A stretch of DNA of 64,000 bases from Pseudomonas sp. SL4(2022) (GCF_026625725.1 NZ_CP113060.1:1928001-1992000); one strand, 5' to 3'; positions 31,358 through 42,207 are shown, counted from the first letter of the stretch. Program-made: numbers and translations. The notes: a model not told the origin generated them from the sequence alone.

Positions 31358-32137
31358 TCATACGCTGAGTAACCAGTCGTAGTCGACGATCAGTGGGGCG
31401 TGCTGCGAGAAGCGTGGCTGACGCGGCAGGCGGGCGCTACGGATGCTGCGGCGCATGCCCGGCGTAAGCAGTTGATAATCAAAGCGATAGCCCAAGTTGA
31501 GTAGCTCGGCCTGTTCGCTGTCTGGCCACCAGCTGAACTGGTCACCTTCACGGCTGACCTCGCGCAACGCATCGACATAGCCCATGGTGCCAATCACTTC
31601 GTCCAGCCAGGCGCGCTCCGGCGCTAGAAAACCGGGCGATTGCTGGCAGTCGCGCCAGTTCTTCACGTCGAGCTTCTGGTGTGCCACGTAGAACGAGCCG
31701 CAATAGATGTACTCGCGGCGCTTGCGGCGCTGCTTGTCCAAATAATGGGTGAAGTCGTCCATAAACTTGAATTTCTGATTCAAGCTCTCATCACCCTGCT
31801 GCCCAGAAGGCATCAGCAGGGTGGCAATACTTACTTTGTCGAAATCGGCCTGCAGGTAGCGCCCATAGCGATCGGCCATTTCAAAGCCCAGACCGCTGAT
31901 TACCGCCTTGGGTTGCAACCGCGAATACAGCGCCACGCCACCTTGGCTGGGCACTTCTGCATCGCAGGCATAGAGGAAATAGCCATCCAGTTGGAGGGCT
32001 TGGTCGTCCAGTTCAAAGGCGGAGGCGCGGGTGTCCTGCAGGCAGATGACGTCGGCATTCTGTGCTTGCAGCCAACTGAGCAAACCGCGCTCGACTGCCG
32101 CATGAATACCATTCACGTTCACACTGATGATCCGCAT
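31358..32137 (-). CDS. crc: Catabolite repression control protein Crc
   Basis: A 259-residue protein of the exonuclease III/endonuclease-phosphatase fold. In Pseudomonas Crc has no known nuclease activity; it joins Hfq on A-rich target messages to repress catabolic genes while preferred carbon sources last. The sequence begins MRIISVNVNGIHAAVERGLLSWL and keeps DVICLQDTRA, where exonuclease III enzymes have an LQET glutamate; here it is Asp, as in other Crc proteins. The length is that of Pseudomonas Crc. It diverges from pyrE with 91 bp between the starts. The polyamine and D-alanine genes later in the window are the kind of target Crc-Hfq controls (inference). Confidence 0.95.
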   Translation of the reverse strand: MRIISVNVNGIHAAVERGLLSWLQAQNADVICLQDTRASAFELDDQALQLDGYFLYACDAEVPSQGGVALYSRLQPKAVISGLGFEMADRYGRYLQADFDKVSIATLLMPSGQQGDESLNQKFKFMDDFTHYLDKQRRKRREYIYCGSFYVAHQKLDVKNWRDCQQSPGFLAPERAWLDEVIGTMGYVDALREVSREGDQFSWWPDSEQAELLNLGYRFDYQLLTPGMRRSIRSARLPRQPRFSQHAPLIVDYDWLLSV

Positions 32138-32228
32138 AAATGGCCCCCAAAATCACGTGGGTGTATGATACCCGAGCTCGTGTCTAATAAGTAATTTCCT
32201 AGCAAAACCGTGCTGTCCGGGGCCTTTC

Positions 32229-32870
32229 ATGCAAGCGTATCAACGCGATTTCATCCGTTTTGCCATTGAGCGCGGGGTTCTGCGCTTTGGTCAGTTCACC
32301 CTGAAGTCTGGGCGTGTCAGCCCTTATTTTTTCAATGCCGGGTTGTTCGACAGTGGCCTGGCTCTGGCTCAACTGGGGCGTTTTTACGCGGCAGCCGTTA
32401 TGGACAGCGGCATCGACTTCGATGTTCTGTTTGGCCCTGCCTACAAGGGTATTCCGTTGGCCGCGACCACTGCGGTGGCGCTGGCTGAACACCATCAGCG
32501 CGACGTGCCTTGGTGTTTCAACCGCAAGGAAGCCAAGGATCATGGCGAAGGTGGCACGCTGGTGGGTGCGCCGCTGGCCGGGCGCGTGCTGATTATCGAT
32601 GACGTGATCACCGCCGGCACGGCGATTCGTGAAGTGATGCAGATCATCCAGGCCCAGGGCGCCCAGGCTGCCGGTGTGCTAATTGCGCTAAACCGCCAGG
32701 AACGTGGCAAAGGCGAGCTCTCGGCGATCCAGGAGGTCGAACGCGACTATGGCATGCCCGTGGTGAGCATTGTGTCACTCGAACAGGTGTTGGAATATCT
32801 GGCAGGTGATGCTGAACTCAAGCAGTATCTGCCAGCGGTAGAAGCCTACCGCGCCGAATACGGAATCTAA
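32229..32870 (+). CDS. pyrE: Orotate phosphoribosyltransferase
   Basis: A 213-residue enzyme converting orotate and PRPP to orotidine monophosphate in pyrimidine synthesis. The PRPP loop [15 protein letters not shown] lies near residues 118-132, the catalytic loop is [14 protein letters not shown], and the start is [29 protein letters not shown]. The position next to crc is conserved in Pseudomonas. The next gene starts 23 bp downstream. Confidence 0.97.
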   Translation: MQAYQRDFIRFAIERGVLRFGQFTLKSGRVSPYFFNAGLFDSGLALAQLGRFYAAAVMDSGIDFDVLFGPAYKGIPLAATTAVALAEHHQRDVPWCFNRKEAKDHGEGGTLVGAPLAGRVLIIDDVITAGTAIREVMQIIQAQGAQAAGVLIALNRQERGKGELSAIQEVERDYGMPVVSIVSLEQVLEYLAGDAELKQYLPAVEAYRAEYGI

Positions 32871-32893
32871 CCTGTCGATAAGGTGTTGCCTTG

Positions 32894-33487
32894 ATGCGCA
32901 GACCCGCCCTGACCCGCTGTTCGCTGTTGCTAGGCCTACTGCTGCCGGTTGTGGCGGGTGCGGCTGAGCTGTACCGCTATGTCGATGAAAGGGGCACCAC
33001 GGTGCTGAGCCGCCAGGGCGTGCCGCCGGAGCACATCAGCAAGGGTTATGAAGTGCTGAATGATCAGGGGCGGGTGGTGAAGGTGATTCCGCCTGCGCCC
33101 AGCGCCGAGGAAATGCAGCGCATTCTTGCCGACAAGGCCCGTGCCAGTTCAGATGCGCAGTTGCTGCGCTTGTACAGTACCTCGGATGACGTTGAGCGCG
33201 CGCGCGAGCGCAAGCTGGCCGAATTGGATGGTCTGATTGGTGTGGCGCGCAGCAACTTGCAATCGGCGCGTACTCAGCAGGCTAATTTGCAAAGCCAGGC
33301 GGCCGATCATGAGCGCGGCGGCCGTAATGTGCCGGCAAACCTCTTGGCTCAGATCGAAAACCAGAAGGCTGAGCAGGAGCGTCTAAAGGGCGAAATCGTG
33401 CGTTATGAAGCGGCGCGCAAGGAGGCCGATAACAGCTTCAATGCCGATCGGGATCGCCTCAAAGAGCTCCTTAGCCGCACTCGTTAG
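32894..33487 (+). CDS. Secreted DUF4124 coiled-coil protein
   Basis: A 197-residue protein with a Sec signal peptide (RRPALTRCSLLLGLLLPVVAGAAE) followed by a DUF4124 motif (ELYRYVDERGTTVLSRQGVPPEHISKGYEVLNDQGRVV), a short beta unit common in periplasmic proteins of Pseudomonas. The remaining 120 residues are charged helices likely to form a coiled coil (ERARERKLAELDGLI, QIENQKAEQERLKGEIVRYEAARKEAD). The ATG at 32894 is used; TTG at 32891 precedes it. It is probably co-transcribed with pyrE. Function is unknown. Confidence 0.75.
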   Translation: MRRPALTRCSLLLGLLLPVVAGAAELYRYVDERGTTVLSRQGVPPEHISKGYEVLNDQGRVVKVIPPAPSAEEMQRILADKARASSDAQLLRLYSTSDDVERARERKLAELDGLIGVARSNLQSARTQQANLQSQAADHERGGRNVPANLLAQIENQKAEQERLKGEIVRYEAARKEADNSFNADRDRLKELLSRTR

Positions 33488-33509
33488 TTGCCCCTCTAAC
33501 CTCGGGCCA

Positions 33510-33965
33510 TCATTGCTGTGGTGCGCTGCGTTCAAATGCCAGAATCTTCTGCTTTAGCCAGTCCGGCAGTGGCCGGCTGTTGCGGTTGGCGCTGTCCGCG
33601 TACACGTAAATCACTTCGCCGGCGGTCAGTGCCTGCTCGTCGCGCCAGATGCCCATGACAAAGCTCAGGCTCGAGCGGCCCAGGCGGGCGACGCGAATGC
33701 CAATCTGTAGCTGATCATCAAAGCGTGCGGGGGCCAGATACTCCAGCACGGTCTTGATGGCGAAGAAATCGCCGCCATCGTGTCTCAGGTCGTCCGGGTA
33801 GCGAATACCCAACGCGCGAAAGTATTCGGTAATGGCGACATCGGCGTATGTCAGGTAATGGCCGTTGAACACGATGCTTTGCGGGTCCACTTCAGCCCAG
33901 CGCACGCGCAATGGGTGAAAGAAACTGCAGGCGTCGCGGGACGGTGGATGGCTCACGTGAAACAC
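33510..33965 (-). CDS. Acyl-CoA thioesterase, 4HBT family
   Basis: A 151-residue hot-dog-fold thioesterase. The family N-terminal motif reads RVRWAEVDPQSIVFNGHYLTYADVAITEYFRALG, with the catalytic Asp in EVDPQ. The variable region GDFFAIKTVLEYLAPARFDDQLQI and the ending GEVIYVYAD fit YbgC/FcbC-type enzymes that hydrolyse acyl-CoA. The exact substrate cannot be told from sequence. It stands alone on the minus strand, 117 bp after argB. Confidence 0.85.
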   Translation of the reverse strand: MFHVSHPPSRDACSFFHPLRVRWAEVDPQSIVFNGHYLTYADVAITEYFRALGIRYPDDLRHDGGDFFAIKTVLEYLAPARFDDQLQIGIRVARLGRSSLSFVMGIWRDEQALTAGEVIYVYADSANRNSRPLPDWLKQKILAFERSAPQQ

Positions 33966-34082
33966 CTCGGCTGCAGGGCTAAGCCACTGAGCTTGGGCGC
34001 TGCAAGAGCCTGCTGCAAGGTGCGCAGCAGGCTATCAGGCGGGCGAATCAGCCACGATCAGCGGTCTGATTGGTGCCAGGGG

Positions 34083-35015
<933 letters not shown>

Positions 35016-35019
35016 TCAA

Positions 35020-37608
35020 TCAGAACGGCAGGTCGAGATCGGGCACCGTGCTGTACAGCTGGGCGCGGAAGATTTCCTTGATCCGTTCGAGTTCTTCTTC
35101 GGTTTCCGCCTCGAAGCGCAGCACCAGTACCGGCGTGGTATTGGAGGCACGCACCAGGCCCCAGCCTTTGGGGTAGTCGACGCGCACGCCGTCGAGGTTG
35201 GTGATGTTGCCGTCACCCCATACGCCGTCGCGTTGCAGGCGTTCGATAATGCTGAACTTGCTCTGCTCGGTGACCTGGATGTTGATTTCCGGCGTGGCGA
35301 TATCGTTGGGGAAGGCGCTGAACACGTGTTCGGCATCACGACGATCCTGGCTGAGAATTTCCAGCAGGCGGGCAGCCGCGTAGATGCCGTCATCAAAGCC
35401 GAACCAGCGTTCCTGAAAGAAAATGTGCCCGCTCATTTCGCCGGCCAGCAGCGCGCCAGTTTCCTTCATTTTTTTCTTGATCAGCGAGTGGCCGGTTTTC
35501 CACATCACCGGGCGTCCGCCATAGCCACTGATCAGCGGCGTCAGGCGGCGTGTGCATTTGACGTCGAAGATGATGTCGGCGCCAGGGTTGCGTGATACCA
35601 CGTCCTTGGCAAACAGCATCAGCAGGCGGTCCGGATAGATGATGGTGCCAGTATTGGTTACCACGCCGACCCGGTCACCGTCGCCATCGAAGGCCAGGCC
35701 AAGGTCGGCTTTTTCTGCCTTTACTCTGGTGATCAGCGCTGCGAGGTTTTCCGGCTTGCCGGGGTCGGGGTGGTGATTGGGGAAGTTTCCATCGACCTCG
35801 CAGTACAGCGGAATCACCGAGCAGCCCAGCGATTCAATGAGTTTTGGGGCGATCACCCCGGCCACGCCATTGCCGCAGTCGACGACTACGCGCATGGGTT
35901 TGGCCATGGCGATGTCATCACGGATCTGCTTGAAGTAGCGCTCCAGCACATCGACTTGTTCCACCGTGCCGACGCCACTGGCCAGGTCGTTGTTGTCGAT
36001 ACGTGCTTTCAGGGCCTGGATCTGTTCGTTGGCCAGGGTGTCGCCGGCGATGACGATCTTGAAGCCGTTGTAGTCGCGCGGGTTGTGGCTGCCGGTGAGC
36101 ATCACGGCCGATTTGCCGCTGAGGATATGTCCGGCGTAATACACCACGGGGGTTGGCACCATGCCGACATCGCTGACATGGCAGCCGCAATCAAGCAGGC
36201 CCTGGATCAGTTGTTGTGTCAGTTCCGGGCCGGACAGGCGACCGTCGCGGCCGACGGCGATATTCGGCTCACCTTGAGCCAGGCTTTGTGAGCCGATGGC
36301 GCGGCCGATCCAGTAGGCGGTTTCCGCATTCAAAGTGCGGCCGACCACGCCGCGAATGTCGTAGGCGCGGAAGATATCAGCCGGCAGTTTGGGCGCTTTT
36401 GCCTGCACCGGTGCCGGTGGGGACTCATCGAGGCCAAGCAGGTCCTGGTCTTCGTCAAGGATGTCAATGTCCAGAATGTCGGTGTCCTGAAACAGCGGAT
36501 CCACCATGGGCGCAGGCTCAGGATGCGGACTTTGACGCTCCGGGCTGGTAGCGGGTGTAAGGCTGGTCTGTTCTGGGCCACGACGTGGCATGCGTGCCAG
36601 GTTCTGCGCCAGGCTGTCCAGGGCGGGTAAGTTCAAGCTGAAGGCTTTAACGGTCTTGCCAGCGGCCAGTTCCTTGAGCATTTTCCCCAGTTGCAATACA
36701 TCGTCACGCAGGTGGCGTTGCAGGGTGCTCTGTACCAGGTACAAGCCAAGCAATGCGCCACCCAGTGCCAGCAGACCGGCGATGACCAGCAGTAGGGGTG
36801 ACAGCGCCGATTCGGTAAGGGATGGGCCAGGAATGAAGCTGACTGTCCAGTTGGGGTTGCCGGTGCTGAATGACTGCGCAGTGCCTTGCGCTTCGCCGCG
36901 CTGGGCCAGTACTTGGGCGGCTGTGCTGTTGAATTGCTGGATCAGCTGGATCTGGCCGATTTCGGCCGGCATGACCGGCAGGTTGGCAAGCAGGCGCTCA
37001 AGGTCGACAGCCAGCAGCAGGGTGCCGTGCAGCGGCTCGCCTTCACTCAGGCGCAGCGGTGCGGCGCTATACACCAGCCAGCGCTGGCCGACCTTGTAGG
37101 CTTCCGGCGCGGGCGTCTGGCCGTTTTCGGCGCGACGCAGCATATCCAGCGCCGCAAAGTTCATCGGTGCGTTGCGGCCCATGTCCTGTACCGCCTGGCC
37201 GCGAGCATTGAGATGAGCATCAACCACGTTGTGCCAGTAGGTGAGGTTGCGTTCGGCTGCGCGCACCTGGGTGATGTCCTGGCTTTGCAGGGCTTGCAAC
37301 AGTTGCGGGTTGCGGGCCGCGGCCTGGGTGTCAGCATTGAGTTGTTGCAAGGCTTTCTGCATGACGGCCGCCTGGCCACCACCCCAGGCCTGGCTGAGTT
37401 GTTGCGCCTGCTGCTGATTGGCGCTGTTGAGCGGGCCAAGCCAGAGCAATGCGCCGCCGAGTGCAATACCGATTGCGGCGGCGGCCAACCCAGGCAGCAA
37501 GGCACTGAAGTTGGATTTGGCCGCTTTGGGTTCGGCTGGACTGGCGGCCAGCTCGGCGCTCGGGATCGCGGTATCAGCGTCCTTTGCTGTGCGCTTGAAG
37601 AGTTTCAT
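35020..37608 (-). CDS. algC: Phosphomannomutase/phosphoglucomutase with N-terminal membrane sensor-like region
   Basis: An 862-residue protein in two parts. The C-terminal part (about 400-862) is the AlgC mutase, which interconverts 6- and 1-phosphates of mannose and glucose for alginate, LPS and rhamnolipid precursors: MLTGSHNPRDYNGFKI (catalytic Ser), FDGDGDRVGV (metal loop), GEMSGHIFF (sugar loop), RASNTTPVLVLRFE (phosphate site). The N-terminal part has membrane helices at about 38-60 and 265-290 flanking about 200 residues that are probably periplasmic and cache-like, then a linker. The classical enzyme is about 463 residues; the long form is the one annotated in many Pseudomonas. An internal start near LPADIFRAYDIRG could give the short enzyme. 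Confidence 0.92.
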   Translation of the reverse strand: MKLFKRTAKDADTAIPSAELAASPAEPKAAKSNFSALLPGLAAAAIGIALGGALLWLGPLNSANQQQAQQLSQAWGGGQAAVMQKALQQLNADTQAAARNPQLLQALQSQDITQVRAAERNLTYWHNVVDAHLNARGQAVQDMGRNAPMNFAALDMLRRAENGQTPAPEAYKVGQRWLVYSAAPLRLSEGEPLHGTLLLAVDLERLLANLPVMPAEIGQIQLIQQFNSTAAQVLAQRGEAQGTAQSFSTGNPNWTVSFIPGPSLTESALSPLLLVIAGLLALGGALLGLYLVQSTLQRHLRDDVLQLGKMLKELAAGKTVKAFSLNLPALDSLAQNLARMPRRGPEQTSLTPATSPERQSPHPEPAPMVDPLFQDTDILDIDILDEDQDLLGLDESPPAPVQAKAPKLPADIFRAYDIRGVVGRTLNAETAYWIGRAIGSQSLAQGEPNIAVGRDGRLSGPELTQQLIQGLLDCGCHVSDVGMVPTPVVYYAGHILSGKSAVMLTGSHNPRDYNGFKIVIAGDTLANEQIQALKARIDNNDLASGVGTVEQVDVLERYFKQIRDDIAMAKPMRVVVDCGNGVAGVIAPKLIESLGCSVIPLYCEVDGNFPNHHPDPGKPENLAALITRVKAEKADLGLAFDGDGDRVGVVTNTGTIIYPDRLLMLFAKDVVSRNPGADIIFDVKCTRRLTPLISGYGGRPVMWKTGHSLIKKKMKETGALLAGEMSGHIFFQERWFGFDDGIYAAARLLEILSQDRRDAEHVFSAFPNDIATPEINIQVTEQSKFSIIERLQRDGVWGDGNITNLDGVRVDYPKGWGLVRASNTTPVLVLRFEAETEEELERIKEIFRAQLYSTVPDLDLPF

Positions 37609-37691
37609 GCAGCGTCTCCTCGCAATTCATCCTGGACTGGATCGACAGGCCGTTGGTCGCGCCCTGCATTATCAGTAGGCTGTGGGGGTAA

Positions 37692-38147
37692 TCAGTGACT
37701 GCCGGAGTGACCGAAACCGCCTGCGCCACGTTGGGTTTCGTCAAATTGTTCGACCAGTTCGAAATGCGCCTGCACCACCGGTACCAGCACCAGTTGGGCG
37801 ATACGTTCGCCGATGGCGATGGTGAATGGCGTCTGGCCACGGTTCCAGCACGACACCATCAATTCGCCCTGGTAGTCCGAGTCAATCAGGCCAACCAGAT
37901 TGCCGAGCACGATACCGTGCTTATGACCCAGGCCCGAGCGCGGCAGGATCATTGCGGCCAGACCAGGGTCGCCGATGTAGATCGACAGACCGGTGGGGAT
38001 CAGCACGGTTTGTCCAGGTTCCAGCACCAGCTCCTGCTTGAGCATGGCGCGCAGGTCGAGGCCGGCGGAGCCCGGTGTGGCGTAGTGCGGCAGCGGAAAT
38101 TCGGTGCCCAGGCGTGGGTCGAGGATCTTGGCTTGTAAGGCGTGCAT
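37692..38147 (-). CDS. dut: dUTP diphosphatase
   Basis: A 151-residue trimeric dUTPase that removes dUTP and supplies dUMP for thymidylate synthesis. The five motifs are visible: [10 protein letters not shown] (1), [10 protein letters not shown] (2), [13 protein letters not shown] (3, catalytic Asp), [10 protein letters not shown] (4) and the C-terminal [10 protein letters not shown] (5). It lies 26 bp after coaBC and 83 bp before algC, the conserved Pseudomonas order. Confidence 0.97.
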   Translation of the reverse strand: MHALQAKILDPRLGTEFPLPHYATPGSAGLDLRAMLKQELVLEPGQTVLIPTGLSIYIGDPGLAAMILPRSGLGHKHGIVLGNLVGLIDSDYQGELMVSCWNRGQTPFTIAIGERIAQLVLVPVVQAHFELVEQFDETQRGAGGFGHSGSH

Positions 38148-38173
38148 ATCAGGCTCTGTTCGGTAAGTGGGCG

Positions 38174-39382
38174 TCAGCAGTTGGCCATGCGTTCGGCAAT
38201 AAAACTCACCAGCTGGCGGGCAATCTTGCTTTTGCTGGTCTGGGCGAAGCTGCTCTGCTGGAGTTCACGATCAATGATGGTGATGGCGTTTTCTTCGCTG
38301 TTGAAGCCGATGCTGGGGTTGGCCACGTCATTGGCGACGATCAGGTCGAGGTTTTTGTCGCGCAGCTTGCGCGAGGCGTACTCCAGCAGGTTCTCGGTTT
38401 CGGCGGCAAAACCGACGCTGAACGGGCGGTCGCTGCGCCCTGCCAACGTGGCGAGAATATCCGGGTTGCGCACCATTTGCAGGAGCAGGCCATCACCACT
38501 GGTGGGGTCTTTTTTCAATTTGTGCTGGGCGACCACTTCTGGGCGGTAATCAGCCACGGCAGCGGCGGCGATCAGCAGATCACAGGGCATCGCAGCTTCG
38601 CAGGCGGCGAGCATGTCGCGGGCGCTGGTGACGTTGATGCGGGTAACGCGCTCGGGGGTGGGCAGGTGTACTGGGCCGCTGATCAGGGTGACTTTAGCGC
38701 CGGCCTCGGCTGCCGCTTCGGCGAGGGCAAAGCCCATCTTGCCGGAGCTGTGGTTGGTGATGTAGCGCACCGGATCAATGTTTTCCTGGGTAGGGCCGGC
38801 GGTGATCAGCACATGCTTGCCGGTCAGCGCCTGGTGCTGGAAGCAGTCGGCGGCGCATTGCACCAGCTGTTCGGCTTCGAGCATGCGGCCTGGGCCGATA
38901 TCGCCGCAGGCCTGGCTGCCGGCAGCAGGGCCGAACAAGTGTAGGCCGCGTGCGGTCAGCAGTTGGGCGTTAGCCTGGGTCGCTGGGTCGCGCCACATGG
39001 CTTGGTTCATGGCGGGGGCCAGGGCTACAGGGGCGTCGGTGGCCAGCACCAGGGTGGTTAGCAGGTCATCAGCGACGCCCTGGGCCAGGCGCGCCATCAG
39101 GTCGGCAGTGGCGGGGGCGATCAATACCAGATCGGCCCAGCGTGCCAGTTCGATATGGCCCATGGCGGCTTCGGCTTCGGGGTCGAGCAGATCAAGGTGC
39201 ACCGGATGCCCGGATAGGGCCTGGAGGGTCAGCGGGGTGATGAATTCACGACCGCCTTTAGTCATGACCACACGCACGTCTGCGTCCTGGTCCTTGAGTC
39301 GGCGAATCAGCTCTGCACTCTTATACGCGGCAATACCGCCGCCCACGCCAACAATGATGCGTTTCCGATACAGCCGCTGCAT
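38174..39382 (-). CDS. coaBC: Bifunctional phosphopantothenoylcysteine decarboxylase/synthetase
   Basis: A 402-residue fusion that adds cysteine to phosphopantothenate (CoaB) and decarboxylates the product (CoaC) in coenzyme A synthesis. The CoaC part (about 1-190) has [19 protein letters not shown] and the catalytic Cys in [14 protein letters not shown]. The CoaB part has [27 protein letters not shown] and the dimer-flap lysine region KLKKDP. The start at 39382 fits the family; the extra ORF upstream is discarded. It diverges from radC across 190 bp. Confidence 0.96.
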   Translation of the reverse strand: MQRLYRKRIIVGVGGGIAAYKSAELIRRLKDQDADVRVVMTKGGREFITPLTLQALSGHPVHLDLLDPEAEAAMGHIELARWADLVLIAPATADLMARLAQGVADDLLTTLVLATDAPVALAPAMNQAMWRDPATQANAQLLTARGLHLFGPAAGSQACGDIGPGRMLEAEQLVQCAADCFQHQALTGKHVLITAGPTQENIDPVRYITNHSSGKMGFALAEAAAEAGAKVTLISGPVHLPTPERVTRINVTSARDMLAACEAAMPCDLLIAAAAVADYRPEVVAQHKLKKDPTSGDGLLLQMVRNPDILATLAGRSDRPFSVGFAAETENLLEYASRKLRDKNLDLIVANDVANPSIGFNSEENAITIIDRELQQSSFAQTSKSKIARQLVSFIAERMANC

Positions 39383-39572
39383 AGGCCTGCCTTTTATAGA
39401 GATGGATATACACCGCGACGCCGACACCTCCCCAGGTCGGTCGCCGCGCAAAAGTTGGGCTACGATAGCACAAGGGTTGTAAGCGAGTAGCGCTGCCAAG
39501 TGCTTGTCCGGCTTGGCTTTGCGCTCGCTGACGTGGCGCTTTGTCGCGCCTTTTAGCACACATGGAGGTGTG

Positions 39573-40247
39573 ATGAGTATTCGTGATTGGCCGGCAGCCG
39601 AGCGTCCACGGGAAAAACTCCTCGCTCAAGGCGCCGGCGCGCTCACCGATGCTGAATTGTTGGCAATTTTCTTGCGCACCGGAGTGGCCGGGCAGAGTGC
39701 TGTGGATCTGGCGCGTCACCTGCTGGGCGACTTCGGCAGCCTGCGTGCTTTGTTACAGGCCGACCTGTCTTCCTTCAGTCAGCGGCTAGGCCTGGGACCC
39801 GCCAAATTCGCCCAGTTGCAGGCTGTGCTGGAGATGGCACGTCGGCACCTGGCCGAACAACTGCGCCGCGATTCCGCGTTAGAAAGCCCGCAGGCTGTGC
39901 GTGATTACCTGAAAGCGCTGCTACGGCATGAGCCACATGAGGTGTTCGGCTGTCTGTTTCTTGATGCCAAGCACCGGGTGCTGGCCTTTGAAGCGCTATT
40001 TCATGGCTCCATCGACAGTGCCAGCGTATACCCCAGGCAGGTAGTCAAGCGCGCCTTGGCGCACAACGCAGCGGCGTTGATCCTGACCCATAACCACCCG
40101 TCCGGTGTCGCCGAGCCCAGTCAGGCGGACCGGGTGTTGACCCGTCGCCTGAAAGAGGCGCTGGAGCTGGTGGATGTGCGTGTACTCGACCACTTTATCG
40201 TCGGTGACGGTGAGCCACTGTCGATGGCCGAGTACGGTTGGCTCTAG
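39573..40247 (+). CDS. radC: RadC family JAMM-type protein
   Basis: A 224-residue UPF0758/RadC protein. A helix-hairpin-helix-like N-terminus (about 1-75, [37 protein letters not shown]) precedes a JAB1/MPN metal-binding domain with [18 protein letters not shown], the HxH...D motif. The old link to radiation resistance in E. coli proved to be a recG allele; the true role is unknown. The start at 39573 follows GGAGGTG. Its last base begins a long inverted repeat shared with the convergent gene. Confidence 0.93.
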   Translation: MSIRDWPAAERPREKLLAQGAGALTDAELLAIFLRTGVAGQSAVDLARHLLGDFGSLRALLQADLSSFSQRLGLGPAKFAQLQAVLEMARRHLAEQLRRDSALESPQAVRDYLKALLRHEPHEVFGCLFLDAKHRVLAFEALFHGSIDSASVYPRQVVKRALAHNAAALILTHNHPSGVAEPSQADRVLTRRLKEALELVDVRVLDHFIVGDGEPLSMAEYGWL

Positions 40248-40294
40248 GGGCTGTTACCGTTTTGTTCGCGGTCGCGCCGAACGGCAGCAGCCCC
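40247..40294. terminator. Inverted repeat spanning the gap between two convergent stops
   Basis: Arms of 15 bases (40247-40261 and 40280-40294, 13 matching) start in the last base of the radC TAG and end in the first base of the complementary stop of the solute-binding protein gene. There is no T tract. It probably acts as a two-way terminator or barrier between the convergent transcripts. Confidence 0.55.
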
Positions 40295-41883
40295 TAGGGC
40301 TTCAGGCGTACCTTGGCAAAGTACTGGCGACCGAATGGGCTGACCTGATAACCCTCGACCTGCTTGCGCGTCAGCGCGTAAGCCGTCGGGTGAGCGAGTG
40401 GTAGCCAGAGTGCCTGCTGCTGGATGATCCGTTGCGCCTCCTTATAAATCTGGCTGCGCTGCGTCTGGTCGCTGGTGATTTTGCCGTCAGCGATCAGCTT
40501 GTCCAGCTGTGGGTCGCAATAGCGGGCGAAGTTCAGCCCGGATTCAAGCGAGGCGCAGGCAAACTGCGGCGTGAGGAAGTTGTCCGGATCGCCGTTGTCA
40601 CCGGCCCAGCCCATAAACAGCAGGTCATGTTCGCCGGTCTTGGCGCGGCGAATCAGCTCGCCCCATTCAATGACGCGAATTTCCGCTTTGATGCCGACCT
40701 TGGCAAGGTCAGCTTGTAGCAGCTGCGCACCCAGGCTCGGGTTGGGGTTGAGCACGCTGCCGGTGGGGCGGGTCCAGATGGTGGTGCTGAAGCCATCGGC
40801 CAGGCCGGCCTGCTTGAGCAGGTCGCGGGCTTTTTGCGGATCATGCGGGTAGCCAGGTAACTCGCTGGCGTAGCTCCAGGTATTGGGCGGGTAGGGGCCG
40901 TTAGCTGCTTCGGCACTGTTCTCGAATACCGCCTTGAGGTAGCTGGTTTTGTCGAAGGCCAGGTTGATTGCCTGGCGCACGGCGGGTTGGTCCAGCGGCG
41001 GGTGCTGACTGTTGATACCGACGAAGGCAGTCATAAAGGCTGCGGTATGTGCGCTCTGCAGATTGTTATCACCGCTGATTGCCTGAATATCCTGCGGTTT
41101 TGGTGACAGGGCGATATGGCATTCGCCGCGGCGAAGTTTCTGCAGGCGCACGTTGGCGTCGGGGGTGATGGCGAACACCAGATTGTCTACCGCAGGTTTG
41201 CCCGCGAAGTAACTCGGGTTGGCGCTGTAACGTACGCTGGCATCCTTCTGAAAGCGCTTGAAGACAAATGGCCCGCTGCCAATCGGCTGGCTGTTGAGCG
41301 CTTCCGGGGTGCCGGCCGCCAGCAGTTGCGCGGCGTATTCGGCGGAATAAATAGAGGCGAAGCCCATGCTCAGGGTGGCCAGGAAGGTCGCGTCCGGGCG
41401 GTTAAGGTTAAAGCGCAGGCTGTGTTCGCCAGTTTTGTCGATGGATTTGATCAGGCTTGGCAGCTGCATCGACTGCGCATGAGGGTAGCCGCTGGGCGCA
41501 ACCTTGTGCCACGGATGGGCCGGGTCGAGCATGCGTTGAAAGCTGAACAGCACGTCGTCGGCATTCAATAGGCGGCTGGGGTTGAAATAGTCAGTGTGGT
41601 GAAACTGTACGTCCGGGCGCAGGGTGAAACTGTAGCTCAGGCCATTCGCGCTGACCTCCCAGGCCTGCGCCAGGCTCGGCTGCAATGTGCCGCTGGCGGC
41701 ATCGAAATCCACCAGGCGGTTCATCAGCACGTCAGCCGAGGCGTTGGTGGTGGTCAGCGAATTGTACTGCACCACGTCGAAACCATCCGGGCTGGCCTCC
41801 GTGCAGACGCTGAGCGTGCTGGCCTGGGCCAGGATAGGAGCCAGTAGCGGGGCGAGCAGCAGCGGTAGGGTGGCAAGACGCAT
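40294..41883 (-). CDS. ABC transporter substrate-binding protein, family 5 (DppA-like)
   Basis: A 529-residue periplasmic binding protein with signal peptide MRLATLPLLLAPLLAPILAQAS. The SBP family 5 pattern is clear: TLSVCTEASPDGFDVVQYNSLTTTNASADVLMNRLVDFD, LADAQVWEVS-type core, YSFTLRPDVQFHHTDYF, and WAGDNGDPDNFLTPQFAC near the C-terminus. These proteins deliver dipeptides, oligopeptides or related compounds to a membrane transporter. No permease or ATPase gene is adjacent, so it must use a transporter encoded elsewhere. DppA-like by overall pattern; the ligand is not known. Confidence 0.85.
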   Translation of the reverse strand: MRLATLPLLLAPLLAPILAQASTLSVCTEASPDGFDVVQYNSLTTTNASADVLMNRLVDFDAASGTLQPSLAQAWEVSANGLSYSFTLRPDVQFHHTDYFNPSRLLNADDVLFSFQRMLDPAHPWHKVAPSGYPHAQSMQLPSLIKSIDKTGEHSLRFNLNRPDATFLATLSMGFASIYSAEYAAQLLAAGTPEALNSQPIGSGPFVFKRFQKDASVRYSANPSYFAGKPAVDNLVFAITPDANVRLQKLRRGECHIALSPKPQDIQAISGDNNLQSAHTAAFMTAFVGINSQHPPLDQPAVRQAINLAFDKTSYLKAVFENSAEAANGPYPPNTWSYASELPGYPHDPQKARDLLKQAGLADGFSTTIWTRPTGSVLNPNPSLGAQLLQADLAKVGIKAEIRVIEWGELIRRAKTGEHDLLFMGWAGDNGDPDNFLTPQFACASLESGLNFARYCDPQLDKLIADGKITSDQTQRSQIYKEAQRIIQQQALWLPLAHPTAYALTRKQVEGYQVSPFGRQYFAKVRLKP

Positions 41884-42056
41884 GGCAAACTCCTGACAAG
41901 GTAGGCGCGCGGGCGAAGGTCATACCCTAGGTCATTATCCGGCGGCAGGGCAATCAGTCTTGGCGACGAGCGGTCGATCTGCGTTATGGCCGCTGCCGGC
42001 TGGGCCTGGGTGCTGGAATTGCGAGTTGGTCTTTGCCGGGTAAAGTACGTTTAACC

Positions 42057-42085
42057 TTGTTGCGCTGGGGGCTTTCTGGTATAAA
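42057..42085 (+). promoter_or_regulatory. Probable promoter of rpmB-rpmG
   Basis: TTGTTG (42057-42062) and TATAAA (42080-42085) are spaced by 17 bp, with TG one base upstream of the -10 (extended -10). This fits a strong housekeeping promoter and would give a leader of about 140 bases. Confidence 0.6.
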
Positions 42086-42154
42086 GCAGCGCTCTTTTGT
42101 AGGGGCCCGGTTCTTGCGCTTTCAGGTACGGCCGGTAAGACCCTCGAGATACGC

Positions 42155-42207
42155 GGCGCTGAGCGCCAATGACATTGAGTTTAAGCGGCCAACCCATGCC
42201 GGGTTGG
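42155..42207 (+). promoter_or_regulatory. Leader hairpins upstream of rpmB
   Basis: Two short perfect hairpins lie in the rpmB leader: GGCGCT-G-AGCGCC (42155-42167) and CCAACCC with GGGTTGG (42189-42195 with 42201-42207, loop of 5). The second is 25 bases before the start codon. They could take part in control of the ribosomal protein message, but no known regulator was recognised. Confidence 0.35.
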
